11,705 bases of DNA, from the NCBI GenBank assembly GCA_965660075.1, contig CBFHYO010000007.1, forward strand, positions 1-11,705, written 5' to 3'. Every line of letters starts with the position of its first letter. The first letter of the stretch is position 1. The position numbers and the translations under genes were made by a program. Under the pieces are notes generated by a model. It did not search any database. It saw nothing but the letters and a program-made list of their open reading frames with translations, and was not told the origin of the DNA. The DNA is from CAYYFV01 sp965660075 (GTDB taxonomy: Bacteria; Patescibacteriota; Gracilibacteria; UBA1369; GCA-2718715). Shown here in pieces: positions 1 through 8,061 of this stretch.

Positions 1-2037
1 CCCAAGCATAGTCCGAGTTTCAACATCTGTTGTAAGTTCAACACCAGCGGTTGTAACCTCATGACCAACCATACCACCCAAAGAACCAACTGCACCTAGT
101 ACAATTAAACTAGCACCTCCAGATGGAAAGGCCAACATAACAGCACCAACAGCAGCACCTACAGCTCCAAGCGTCGGTAGCACAGTTTGTAAAAAGAAAT
201 TATCAACACTAAAATCCTGAGATTGAATACGCTCAAACATTCGATTTAGATCTTGAAAATTCATAGAATCATACATTTGTTTTGTGGCAACTTGAACTCT
301 TTGAATGTTTTCTTGCACTTCACTATCAACACCCTCTTGAGCAAGAATTATCAAACCACCCAATTGACCCATAACACTATCTCTTTTAGCTTCCAAATCC
401 ACATCGGCCATCAATTGTTGTAATTCAGAAGCTCTAGACCTTACCAAATCAACAGCAGCTTGTGTCTTTTCGCCTTGCATTAGTCCAGATAGTAAAGTTC
501 TGAGATTATTTAATTTTGAACTAACACGTGATACAGCCTCCCTAAAATCAGTAATCTCAGGGTTTCTCTCCATAAGTAACTGTAAATTTTCATGATTCTC
601 ACGTTGAGCCTGCACCATCTGCTGTTCTTGTTGACCACTTACATTTAAAATCTCAGGATGATCTGGATTTATGGATCCATTACCTTGAATTGAAACATAA
701 TTAAAAGATCCATCACTCATTTGTTTAACAAGAAACAAATTATGCATAAACATTCTATGGGCACCCCCTTCAAAACCAGGCTGACCTAAAACATAATGAT
801 CAGTAAGTTGCATAAGCTTATACCCATCATCTAACAACCTCCTTGCATCTGTATCTTGTCCAAAACCAGCCTCCACTGAACTCAATAAGTACCTTTCATC
901 AGAAGCAGTCTTTGATTGACTACTATAAATATCTCGATAAGTTCTAAACAAATCTGGCAAACTATAATCATTATTTACTCCAATAGAGACAACCTCACTA
1001 ATATTTTGCTCCAAAATCGTTCTAGCCTGTTCAAAATCATCCAAAATCAAACTTTGACTAAATTCAGACAAATCTGTTTGTTCTAAATCCACATGATTAG
1101 CAATAAAGTCATCTATTGTTTCTGGTAAATTATCTGGAGCAAGCATCTTAGCTCGCAAAGCAAAATCAACTAAATCAGAATTTCTGTCAGAAGTACTGTG
1201 AGACTTTAAAATCAAAAATCGAGCTAAAAGCATACTCGAAACGCTTTGATCAATACTTGAATCCAATGCATCAATTTGACCATTAATTTGAGCTAAGTTT
1301 TCATATTGTCTTTGCAAATTCTTAACCTCACTATCAACTTCATCATCCATAAAAGAAAACCATTCATTATTTTGCTCAGACAATTGTATTAAAGCATTAG
1401 TCGATTGAGAAATGTTACGTTCTATATATTTTTTTTGTTCCTGATAAACTTTCATTGTCTCTTGACTAGATGAAATTTTGGTCTGAGTTAGCTCAAAAAT
1501 ATAGTCCAAAAACTCACCTGGTATAAACTTGTCCCATATCCCGCTAACCAAATCAGAAAGAACCTGCAATTTCAAATTAGGGTCTATTTGATCCTTAAGC
1601 CCAAAAGTTAATTCCTCATAAACATCTAATGAATCTGCAACAAAACCAGCATCAACATCATTTTTCCTCATAATCATGGCGTAATCTCGTTTTGCACTTA
1701 ACCCTAAACCAAACTCAAAATGCTCATCTAAAAAACTGGTATCAGTCTCTACATGAGCATCTATAACTGATAACCACTCACTTGTTTGTTCTTGCAATTC
1801 CCCAACTAAATAATCAATATTTTCAGAATCAATAGCCACAAGAATAGAAAGTAGCTCCTGTTCTAAAAGAGCTTGCTGAGGTTGATCCAAAACCTGCATA
1901 TAGTTGAGAACCTCATCTAATTGTGAATAAACAATTTCAGAATAATCTACATTTTCTTGAGCAGAATCAATCTTCTGATCTAAACTACTATCTAACTCAT
2001 CAATACGTTGCTGTTCTTGTCTTATTCTTTCATTCAT
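1..2037 (-). CDS. Large helical protein with C-proximal glycine-rich hydrophobic hairpin (partial, C-terminus off the window)
   Basis: I do not recognise this gene. Reading leftward from ATG at 2037 the frame stays open for 679 codons to the window edge, so the C-terminus is missing. The first 120 or so residues are charged and helical, starting MNERIRQEQQRIDELDSSL, and further Q/E/D-rich, coiled-coil-like stretches lie around 160-260 and 465-600. A more mixed, possibly beta-containing section with GFEGGAHRMFMHNLFLVKQ sits near 421-439. Residues 620-637 and 641-658 are hydrophobic and rich in Gly/Ala with G-x2/3-G spacing (GAVGAAVGAV, LGAVGSLGG), separated by a PSGG turn: a membrane hairpin or glycine-zipper candidate. 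There is no N-terminal signal peptide. The start overlaps the stop of the 103-residue gene upstream as ATGA, pointing to coupled translation. The ORF itself is secure; any role, such as a membrane-inserting or scaffold protein, is inference. Confidence 0.85.
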   Translation of the reverse strand, partial: MNERIRQEQQRIDELDSSLDQKIDSAQENVDYSEIVYSQLDEVLNYMQVLDQPQQALLEQELLSILVAIDSENIDYLVGELQEQTSEWLSVIDAHVETDTSFLDEHFEFGLGLSAKRDYAMIMRKNDVDAGFVADSLDVYEELTFGLKDQIDPNLKLQVLSDLVSGIWDKFIPGEFLDYIFELTQTKISSSQETMKVYQEQKKYIERNISQSTNALIQLSEQNNEWFSFMDDEVDSEVKNLQRQYENLAQINGQIDALDSSIDQSVSSMLLARFLILKSHSTSDRNSDLVDFALRAKMLAPDNLPETIDDFIANHVDLEQTDLSEFSQSLILDDFEQARTILEQNISEVVSIGVNNDYSLPDLFRTYRDIYSSQSKTASDERYLLSSVEAGFGQDTDARRLLDDGYKLMQLTDHYVLGQPGFEGGAHRMFMHNLFLVKQMSDGSFNYVSIQGNGSINPDHPEILNVSGQQEQQMVQAQRENHENLQLLMERNPEITDFREAVSRVSSKLNNLRTLLSGLMQGEKTQAAVDLVRSRASELQQLMADVDLEAKRDSVMGQLGGLIILAQEGVDSEVQENIQRVQVATKQMYDSMNFQDLNRMFERIQSQDFSVDNFFLQTVLPTLGAVGAAVGAVMLAFPSGGASLIVLGAVGSLGGMVGHEVTTAGVELTTDVETRTMLG

Positions 2038-2345
2038 TCTTGATCGATTAATGATAATAACTCCTGTTCAAGCTCTGCTTCTATCTGCTCTGCTGAATTT
2101 TCTTCTAAAACATTAACTTTTTGCTTTACTTTTTTAATTTTCAAAACAAACTCATCAATATTTTCTGCATTTAACTTTTCATTCAAGACATCCTTCAATT
2201 TTTGATTCGAAGACTCCAAAATCAGCTCCAAAGCCTCAAGATCCTTCTCCGAAGCGCTCTCTAAAACCAACAAAAGGCGTTGTTTTTGTTGTGATTGCAA
2301 CAAAAGATTTGATTTTATCAGTTTATGTAACTTTTCTTTGAGCAT
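2034..2345 (-). CDS. Small charged helical protein, 103 residues
   Basis: Function unknown. The frame is open from 2399, but a good promoter (TTGATT, 17 bases, TATAAT) lies inside that extension, so ATG at 2345, giving MLKEKLHKLIKS at the N-terminus, is the likely start. The protein has no cysteine, tryptophan or membrane segment and is almost entirely predicted helix. The pattern KQRLLLVLESASEKDLEALELILE (split here as KQRLLLVLES and DLEALELILE) looks like a short helical hairpin, followed by a Lys-rich stretch and an acidic tail ending ELEQELLSLIDQE. Its TGA stop overlaps the ATG of the long downstream gene by two bases, so the two are probably translated together and may bind each other. 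No Shine-Dalgarno sequence precedes the start. Confidence 0.7.
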   Translation of the reverse strand: MLKEKLHKLIKSNLLLQSQQKQRLLLVLESASEKDLEALELILESSNQKLKDVLNEKLNAENIDEFVLKIKKVKQKVNVLEENSAEQIEAELEQELLSLIDQE

Positions 2346-2367
2346 AGTATGAATATAAATTCTTATT

Positions 2368-2396
2368 ATTATACCACTTTTATGAACGGCAATCAA
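2368..2396 (-). promoter_or_regulatory. Sigma70-type promoter for the 103-residue gene and its partner
   Basis: On the minus strand TTGATT (2396-2391) is followed after 17 bases by a perfect TATAAT (2373-2368). Transcription would start near 2361, about 16 bases before ATG 2345. It sits just after the stop codon of the HD-domain gene, so the downstream pair can be expressed alone or by read-through. Predicted from sequence only. Confidence 0.6.
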
Positions 2397-2412
2397 CAAT
2401 ACAAGAAATTAA

Positions 2413-5400
2413 CTATAAAACTCTAAATATAGAATCTAATAAAGTTTGAATATTTGAATTGTATTCTAAAGACCCATCTTCTGATATATTCGAAAACAAA
2501 AAGTCTAAACTCGCATAGCCCTCACTATCACTTGTGTAACTCGAAGCATCACATTTATAGTAAATATTAAAAACTTGCAAAAAAGAACTAGGATCCATTT
2601 GCGCACGAGTAGAAAGATTTTTTAAATCTGTTAAAAACGTAAGCAAATTTGATTCAAAATCACTTAAAGAAAAATTTAATTCCTCTCCATCAAAAACATG
2701 TCTTTTAATCACCTCTAAATTACCTAAATGTAAACTTACATCATCAGGCATAGATTGTACCAATTCGCCAATCAAATCTTGCCTTATTAAAGACTCAAAT
2801 AATCTGCTTGTGTTTTGATTTAGATTAAATCTTTCAGAGATTTCTTGAATATATGCAAGAGACTCAATATGTTGACTACTTCCTAAAGACATAGATCTAG
2901 GCTTCCCTATATCATGTAAAGTTAAAAACAACCTTAATCCTGCCAAGCTTACACCTTCAGGTAAAGTAACATTCGATGCTAACTTATCTAATTGTTTTAA
3001 AACCATAAAAGTATGACTTAAAAGATCATACCCCTCACTCACAACTTGAGTATTAAACTCCTCTTTGTACATTAAATATAAATTACGCAAAGATAAATCC
3101 TCTAAAGACACATCAAGCACATTATTTAAAAACATTAACGATCTTCCGTTTGTCATAATCCTTTGTATCTCATCATATTCTTGCGTAGTAAATATCAAAT
3201 CTCCATTAGAATTAAATATAGGCAAATACTTTTGATTCAATACCAAATCTAATTTCATTCTCAGAAATTTACTTCGATTTTGCAATAAACTATCGGCAAT
3301 CTGTAGTCCAGAAATTTTATCAGTCGACAATCCAGTACGTATACCATAATGATTATTTGCCAAGTGTCCATTACGAAAATATTCAAATTTAGCACTCGCC
3401 GACACACCTAAATCTATATCTGAATCAAGTTCGGTGAAAACAAAGTCTTCATCTGGAACAATTATAAAAGTGACATCACCATATTTAAAAATTTCTTCAG
3501 ACTCTAAATCAACATTTTCTCTTCGAACAATTGCATTAGGATTATTTGGAAAAGGGGCCTGATGGCACCACAAGTCAATATCGAAAGGAGTATTATCACT
3601 TTCAGAAGCTGCACCCACAAATTCACGAGAAACAAAACCTCTTTGCAAAACTTCTGAGAAGTAATCAACATCTAAGCCTTTTAATAAATAACCCCTCTTT
3701 AATTCTAAAGTTTGAGATTGCATTAAAGGATTTTCAACTCTTTTTGCATTATTTATTAGGCTATTTTGTCTTGAAAAAAAGTCCTGTAATTCAGAAATAT
3801 TATTAATATTCAAATGCCTACAATAAATACCTACAAACTTATCAGACACTGATTGGGAGTCTTCTAAGTTAAAAGAATCTCTTAGCTTTATATAATAGCT
3901 TAACAAATCAGATGAAAAATCTTCACGACTCTCCAAATCAAATGTTTCCAAATGTAATCTTTTTAATGATTCTAAAAAATGAATTAGTCGTGGATTATCA
4001 ACCGAAACATCTGCTTTAAGTTCCCAATTATTTTTAAATTCGAAAAACTCAGTCTCGTAACTCAATAAATTAACAAATTCCTGAATTTCTAAATCAGAAG
4101 ATTGAATAGATACCTTTACCAAGTCTTTTAATATAAGAGAAACCACATCGTCCACAGAAACACCCTTAAAAGAAGGTATTCGAGAAAGATCTAAAATATC
4201 TTTTGGTTCATATAACAACCTAAAAATTCTAAACCTCTTACTAAATTCAGGAAGAAGATTATTTGAATACTGTTGTTCTAACATCTTCACAGTATTAATT
4301 GGATCATTAGACTTGGCAACAATCTGAAAAAAGTGCAAATGCAGTTTCTTTATCTGCATAACCTTACTACTTGTTATTAAACCAAAAGCTTTAATATAAT
4401 CTAATTTTTGAGAATGTGCTAAATCCTCTCTTAAAAACAATTCCTTAAATAGTTGCACAACAGCAAAGTTACGCCTATTTAGAAATGGAAAAAAGTAGAG
4501 AATCTCATCTTGGGTAGAAATATCTAAATCTTTAAAATCAACTTTCTCCAATAAAAATTCAATCATACGAGCAACACATAAAAGCGCGTCCTTAATATTT
4601 AAAGCAAATACTTGTTGAAAAGCAAATTCCTGATGTAACTTTAAAGCACCTTCCAATAACTCATCTAAACTCAAGGAAGTTTCATTTAAGACCATGTCTA
4701 TACTATCAAAAAACTTGAAACAACTAACTAGAGACACTTTAGGACTTAAATTATTTACAACATCCAAAAAATCTAAAAAGTCTTTATTGTTAAGAGTGTC
4801 TGATAAAGATTTTTTTTTGTAAAAATCCATAAAAGTCCAATTCCAATTCTGCAATAAAAACTCTTCATATTTAGTAAAAAAAGCTGATGTTAAAAAATCA
4901 AAAAAACCCTCTTGAAATACAGAGCTTTGCACGCCATTATTTGCTCCATAATCACAAATCGATAGAAACTGTAAAAACCTCCTCTGATTTTCATCATTTT
5001 GAAACCAATGATAATTATTTAGTAAAAGAGAGAGAATAAGTTTTTCTTCTATAAACCCATCTAAAGCAGTAACTACTTCTGGAAAATATTCCTTGGCCAA
5101 TTTTAAAACAGCATCTGAAGAAATTGTTGCAAGCAAGTCCTTCTCATATATAAGTTGCATAAATTCAATCGATATATCTGCATACATATAATCAAAAAAG
5201 TACAAACCTAATTTATGACTCAAATCTAAATATTGAACAGGCACCTTAGTTTTAGACTCAACAATAGCTTCAAGATCTACAAGTTTATCAGTTATATATT
5301 CTTCCAATAATTTTTCAATATTATCAGATTGTACAGACTCAACTTTCGCAGAAACTTCGGAAACAACTTCAGAAACTGGTTTATTAGCTAAATCCACATC

Positions 5401-5502
5401 AGAGCTCGCTAACAAATCTCGATCAGCATCAATATGACTATCTTTTTTAAGAACAACTCTTTTTGCCAAATTCAACAACCGTTGTAGTGAACTTTTATCC
5501 AT
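2413..5502 (-). CDS. 1029-residue protein with C-terminal HD-domain phosphohydrolase module and unidentified middle domain
   Basis: A very large orphan protein with a recognisable metal-dependent HD hydrolase signature near the C-terminus: H830 in LLSHTFMVLKQLDKL, H863-D864 in LRLFLTLHDIGKPRS, H878 in SSQHIESLAYI, and D909 in LIRQD as a possible last ligand. This order and spacing match HD domains such as those of CCA-adding enzymes, which act on phosphate esters or nucleotides. Residues 1-590 are acidic, Leu/Phe-rich and probably all helical, with no known motif seen. Residues 600-760 look like a separate mixed domain: YLLKGLDVDYFSEVLQRGF (605-623), YGDVTFIIV (674-682), SDIDLGV (694-700), HYGIRTGLSTDKISGL (about 718-733) and KLDLVL with D752. 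It could be a degenerate nucleotidyltransferase or an ADP-ribosyltransferase-like fold; neither is proven. No signal peptide or membrane segment, so probably cytoplasmic. Stop is TAG. Good promoter upstream; no Shine-Dalgarno site. Confidence 0.85.
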   Translation of the reverse strand: MDKSSLQRLLNLAKRVVLKKDSHIDADRDLLASSDVDLANKPVSEVVSEVSAKVESVQSDNIEKLLEEYITDKLVDLEAIVESKTKVPVQYLDLSHKLGLYFFDYMYADISIEFMQLIYEKDLLATISSDAVLKLAKEYFPEVVTALDGFIEEKLILSLLLNNYHWFQNDENQRRFLQFLSICDYGANNGVQSSVFQEGFFDFLTSAFFTKYEEFLLQNWNWTFMDFYKKKSLSDTLNNKDFLDFLDVVNNLSPKVSLVSCFKFFDSIDMVLNETSLSLDELLEGALKLHQEFAFQQVFALNIKDALLCVARMIEFLLEKVDFKDLDISTQDEILYFFPFLNRRNFAVVQLFKELFLREDLAHSQKLDYIKAFGLITSSKVMQIKKLHLHFFQIVAKSNDPINTVKMLEQQYSNNLLPEFSKRFRIFRLLYEPKDILDLSRIPSFKGVSVDDVVSLILKDLVKVSIQSSDLEIQEFVNLLSYETEFFEFKNNWELKADVSVDNPRLIHFLESLKRLHLETFDLESREDFSSDLLSYYIKLRDSFNLEDSQSVSDKFVGIYCRHLNINNISELQDFFSRQNSLINNAKRVENPLMQSQTLELKRGYLLKGLDVDYFSEVLQRGFVSREFVGAASESDNTPFDIDLWCHQAPFPNNPNAIVRRENVDLESEEIFKYGDVTFIIVPDEDFVFTELDSDIDLGVSASAKFEYFRNGHLANNHYGIRTGLSTDKISGLQIADSLLQNRSKFLRMKLDLVLNQKYLPIFNSNGDLIFTTQEYDEIQRIMTNGRSLMFLNNVLDVSLEDLSLRNLYLMYKEEFNTQVVSEGYDLLSHTFMVLKQLDKLASNVTLPEGVSLAGLRLFLTLHDIGKPRSMSLGSSQHIESLAYIQEISERFNLNQNTSRLFESLIRQDLIGELVQSMPDDVSLHLGNLEVIKRHVFDGEELNFSLSDFESNLLTFLTDLKNLSTRAQMDPSSFLQVFNIYYKCDASSYTSDSEGYASLDFLFSNISEDGSLEYNSNIQTLLDSIFRVL

Positions 5503-5526
5503 ACAAAATAACTTTTAAATTATATT

Positions 5527-5555
5527 ATTCTAACACAAAATTCATTTTTCATCAA
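5527..5555 (-). promoter_or_regulatory. Promoter of the HD-domain gene
   Basis: Minus strand TTGATG (5555-5550), 17 bases, TAGAAT (5532-5527). Start of transcription is expected near 5520, about 18 bases before ATG 5502. A second AT-rich hexamer, TATAAT at 5524-5519, follows directly but has no matching -35. It faces away from the leuS promoter in the same 133-base gap. Confidence 0.5.
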
Positions 5556-5578
5556 GGGTAATAAGAATCAAAAACACC

Positions 5579-5607
5579 TAGCCAACCACCTCTAAAACCC
5601 TTATAAT
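5579..5607 (+). promoter_or_regulatory. Promoter of leuS
   Basis: A perfect TATAAT (5602-5607) is preceded after 17 bases by TAGCCA (5579-5584), a 4-of-6 match to the -35 consensus. Predicted start near 5614 leaves about 22 bases of leader, too short for a T-box or other tRNA-sensing leader, and no such structure is seen. Confidence 0.5.
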
Positions 5608-5635
5608 TCAGCCAACAAAGTTAATTTTTAAATCC

Positions 5636-8041
5636 ATGTCCGAATTCAATTTCCAGGCCATCGAATCTAAATGGCAAAAATCTTGGTCCGAAAACCAAAC
5701 TAAACCTGATTCACTTGACCCAAATCTATTCTACAACCTGACAATGTTTCCATACCCATCTGGATCCAAATTACACCTCGGACACTGGTATACTTTTTCT
5801 GGAACAGACATGTTTGGACGCTACCAAAGCCTACTTGGCAAAAAAGTTTTCCAACCAATGGGTTTTGACTCATTCGGACTCCCAGCCGAAAACTTTGCCA
5901 TTAAAACTGGCGTACACCCCTCAAGCAGTATAGATACAAATGTTAAAGTCATGGTTGACCAAATAAAAACTATTGGTGGCATGTTCCATATCGATCCAAA
6001 AGTGACCACATCGACTCCTGAATATTACAAATGGACCCAATGGGTATTTTTAGAATTATTCAAACAAGGCCTCGCCTACAAAAAAGAAGCCCTTGTTAAT
6101 TGGGATCCAATCGACCAAACCGTGCTTGCCAACGAACAAGTACTACCAGACGGAACTGCAGAGCGCTCTGGAGCCAAAGTAGTCCAAAAAAGCATTGCCC
6201 AGTGGTTTTTAAAAATCACAGATTACGCCGAAGAACTATTAGATTTTTCAGACTGCAACTGGCCAGAAAAAACTAAACTTATGCAAACCAACTGGATTGG
6301 CAAATCTACAGGCTCAACAATCAAATTCCCACTCCAAAACCCAAATCAAGATTTAACACATATAGAAGTCTACACAACTCGCCCAGACACAACTATGGGT
6401 GTAACTTATGTAGTAGTGGCACCAGAACACAAAATTGTAGAACAACTTACAACGCAAGACCAAAAACAAGCAGTTACAGAATATATAGAGGCAACTGCAC
6501 TCAAGTCAGAAATCGACAGATCTTCTACAGAAACAATCAAAACCGGTTGTTTTACAGGCTCATACTGCATGCATCCAATAACAGGTGAGGCATTACCAAT
6601 TTGGATAGCCGACTATGCAATCGCCTCTTATGGAACCGGTTGTGTAATGGCAGTACCAGCTCACGATCAAAGAGATTACGACTTTGCCAAAACATACCAA
6701 CTACCAATTAAACAAGTTATAGAAAGCCCAAATAGCGAACAAAATTTGGATACCCAAGCAATTACAGAACCAGGCACACTCATAAATTCTGGAGAATTCG
6801 ACGGACTTACCTCAGAAGAAGCAAAAATAAAAATCACAGAAAAACTCGAATCACTCAATCTCGGACAAGCTAAAACCAATTACAGACTACGTGATTGGAG
6901 TATTACCCGCCAAAGATATTGGGGTTGCCCAACACCAATTGTCTACGACCCACAAGGCAATCCAGTACCAGTTCCAGAGGAACATTTACCATGGTTACTT
7001 CCAACAGATGTAGAATTCCGGCCAACAGGTACAGCTCCCCTAGCCCAATCAAAAGAGTTACTCGAAAGAACAGAAAGAATTTTTGGTAAAGGCTACACTC
7101 CAGAAGTCGATACATTAGACACATTTATGTGCTCAAGTTGGTACTATCTAAGATTTCCGTTTACAGAGAATGATAGTCAAGCATTCGACCCACAACAAAT
7201 AGACAACTGGACCCCAGTCAATTGTTATACAGGTGGACCAGAACACGCCTGCATGCACTTACTATATGCAAGGTTCATTCACAAAGTTATGCGTGATTTA
7301 AAACATGTAAAATCCAACGAACCATTCCAAAGACTAATTCACCAAGGACTCATTACCAAAGATGGAGCTAAAATGAGTAAATCCAAAGGTAACGTTGTAT
7401 CGCCAGACGATTACACAAGCAAATTCGGAGCCGACGTATTCCGCATGCACTTAGCTTTCCAAGGACCATTCGAAGAAGGTGGCGACTTTTCCGACGGAGG
7501 AATAATTGGAGTCCTAAGATTCCGAGACAAACTTGTACGTCTTTTCGAATCTCACAGCACGTATACTATAAAAGACCAAGAAGCTTATGATTTTCAAATT
7601 AATAAACTTCTAGAGAAAGCGCATAAAGACTATGAAAACTTCCAATTTAACACAGTTGTTTCAGCCTTAATGGAATTCTATAATGCAATCTCTAAAACTG
7701 GTATAGATAAACAAGGTCTCGAAATTCTAGCCCAAGTTCTAGCACCAATTATGCCTCATTTAGCCGAAGAATTCTGGCAAAATAATCTCGGTCACACAAC
7801 TAGTATTTTCGAATCAATCATGCCACAAGCAGATACAAGCAAACTAGTCCAAAACACAATCGAAATGGGGGTACAGGTAAACGGAAAACTACGTGGAACT
7901 ATCCAAATTGCTCCAGATGCAAACCAAGAAACTGCTCACCAATTAGCACTCGAATCTACAGCCAAAAAGTTTATAGAAGACGGCAATTTAGTTAAAACCA
8001 TCTATATTCCTGGTAAAATACTCAATTACGTGGTAAAATAA
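5636..8041 (+). CDS. leuS: Leucyl-tRNA synthetase
   Basis: Class I aminoacyl-tRNA synthetase that charges tRNA-Leu with leucine using ATP in the cytoplasm. Visible hallmarks, in order: HIGH-type motif HLGH (47-50) in MFPYPSGSKLHLGH; tRNA-synthetase core NWDPIDQTVLANEQV; CP1 editing domain with TTRPDT (247-252) and GTGCVMAVPAHDQRDYDFA (from 333, editing aspartate about D347); DWSITRQRYWG (from 420); GGPEHACMHLLYARF (from 533); KMSKS (579-583); C-terminal VQVNGKLRG (from 746) and a final IPGKILNYVV. At 801 residues it is shorter than the E. coli enzyme (about 860). The leucine-specific insertion normally before KMSKS is absent (LITKDGAKMSKS), and the zinc-binding cysteines of the ZN1 module are replaced (NWDP, GTAERSGAKV). 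All catalytic and editing motifs are present, so it should be active. No Shine-Dalgarno site precedes ATG 5636. The next gene starts 20 bases after the stop. Confidence 0.98.
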   Translation: MSEFNFQAIESKWQKSWSENQTKPDSLDPNLFYNLTMFPYPSGSKLHLGHWYTFSGTDMFGRYQSLLGKKVFQPMGFDSFGLPAENFAIKTGVHPSSSIDTNVKVMVDQIKTIGGMFHIDPKVTTSTPEYYKWTQWVFLELFKQGLAYKKEALVNWDPIDQTVLANEQVLPDGTAERSGAKVVQKSIAQWFLKITDYAEELLDFSDCNWPEKTKLMQTNWIGKSTGSTIKFPLQNPNQDLTHIEVYTTRPDTTMGVTYVVVAPEHKIVEQLTTQDQKQAVTEYIEATALKSEIDRSSTETIKTGCFTGSYCMHPITGEALPIWIADYAIASYGTGCVMAVPAHDQRDYDFAKTYQLPIKQVIESPNSEQNLDTQAITEPGTLINSGEFDGLTSEEAKIKITEKLESLNLGQAKTNYRLRDWSITRQRYWGCPTPIVYDPQGNPVPVPEEHLPWLLPTDVEFRPTGTAPLAQSKELLERTERIFGKGYTPEVDTLDTFMCSSWYYLRFPFTENDSQAFDPQQIDNWTPVNCYTGGPEHACMHLLYARFIHKVMRDLKHVKSNEPFQRLIHQGLITKDGAKMSKSKGNVVSPDDYTSKFGADVFRMHLAFQGPFEEGGDFSDGGIIGVLRFRDKLVRLFESHSTYTIKDQEAYDFQINKLLEKAHKDYENFQFNTVVSALMEFYNAISKTGIDKQGLEILAQVLAPIMPHLAEEFWQNNLGHTTSIFESIMPQADTSKLVQNTIEMGVQVNGKLRGTIQIAPDANQETAHQLALESTAKKFIEDGNLVKTIYIPGKILNYVVK

Positions 8042-8061
8042 ACAGATATTAACTTTTGATT

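Noticed and set aside
1..2037. Phage tape-measure protein
   Set aside because: There are no neighbouring phage structural genes and the visible protein lacks repeated tape-measure motifs; a hydrophobic hairpin alone is not enough.
2346..2399. Extension of the 103-residue protein by 18 codons
   Set aside because: The extension contains the TTGATT/TATAAT promoter and reads MLIAVHKSGIIIRIYIHT, unlike the charged helix that follows.
3546..3806. Forward ORF of 86 codons
   Set aside because: It lies wholly inside the 1029-residue minus-strand gene, has no promoter and no recognisable features; it is a shadow frame.
2413..5502. CCA-adding enzyme or RelA/SpoT identity for the HD protein
   Set aside because: The G-S/G-G nucleotidyltransferase signature and RelA synthetase motifs are missing and the length is far from either family; only the HD domain is supported.
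5821..7124. Several short ORFs on either strand within leuS
   Set aside because: They overlap the clearly conserved LeuRS frame and show no protein family features.
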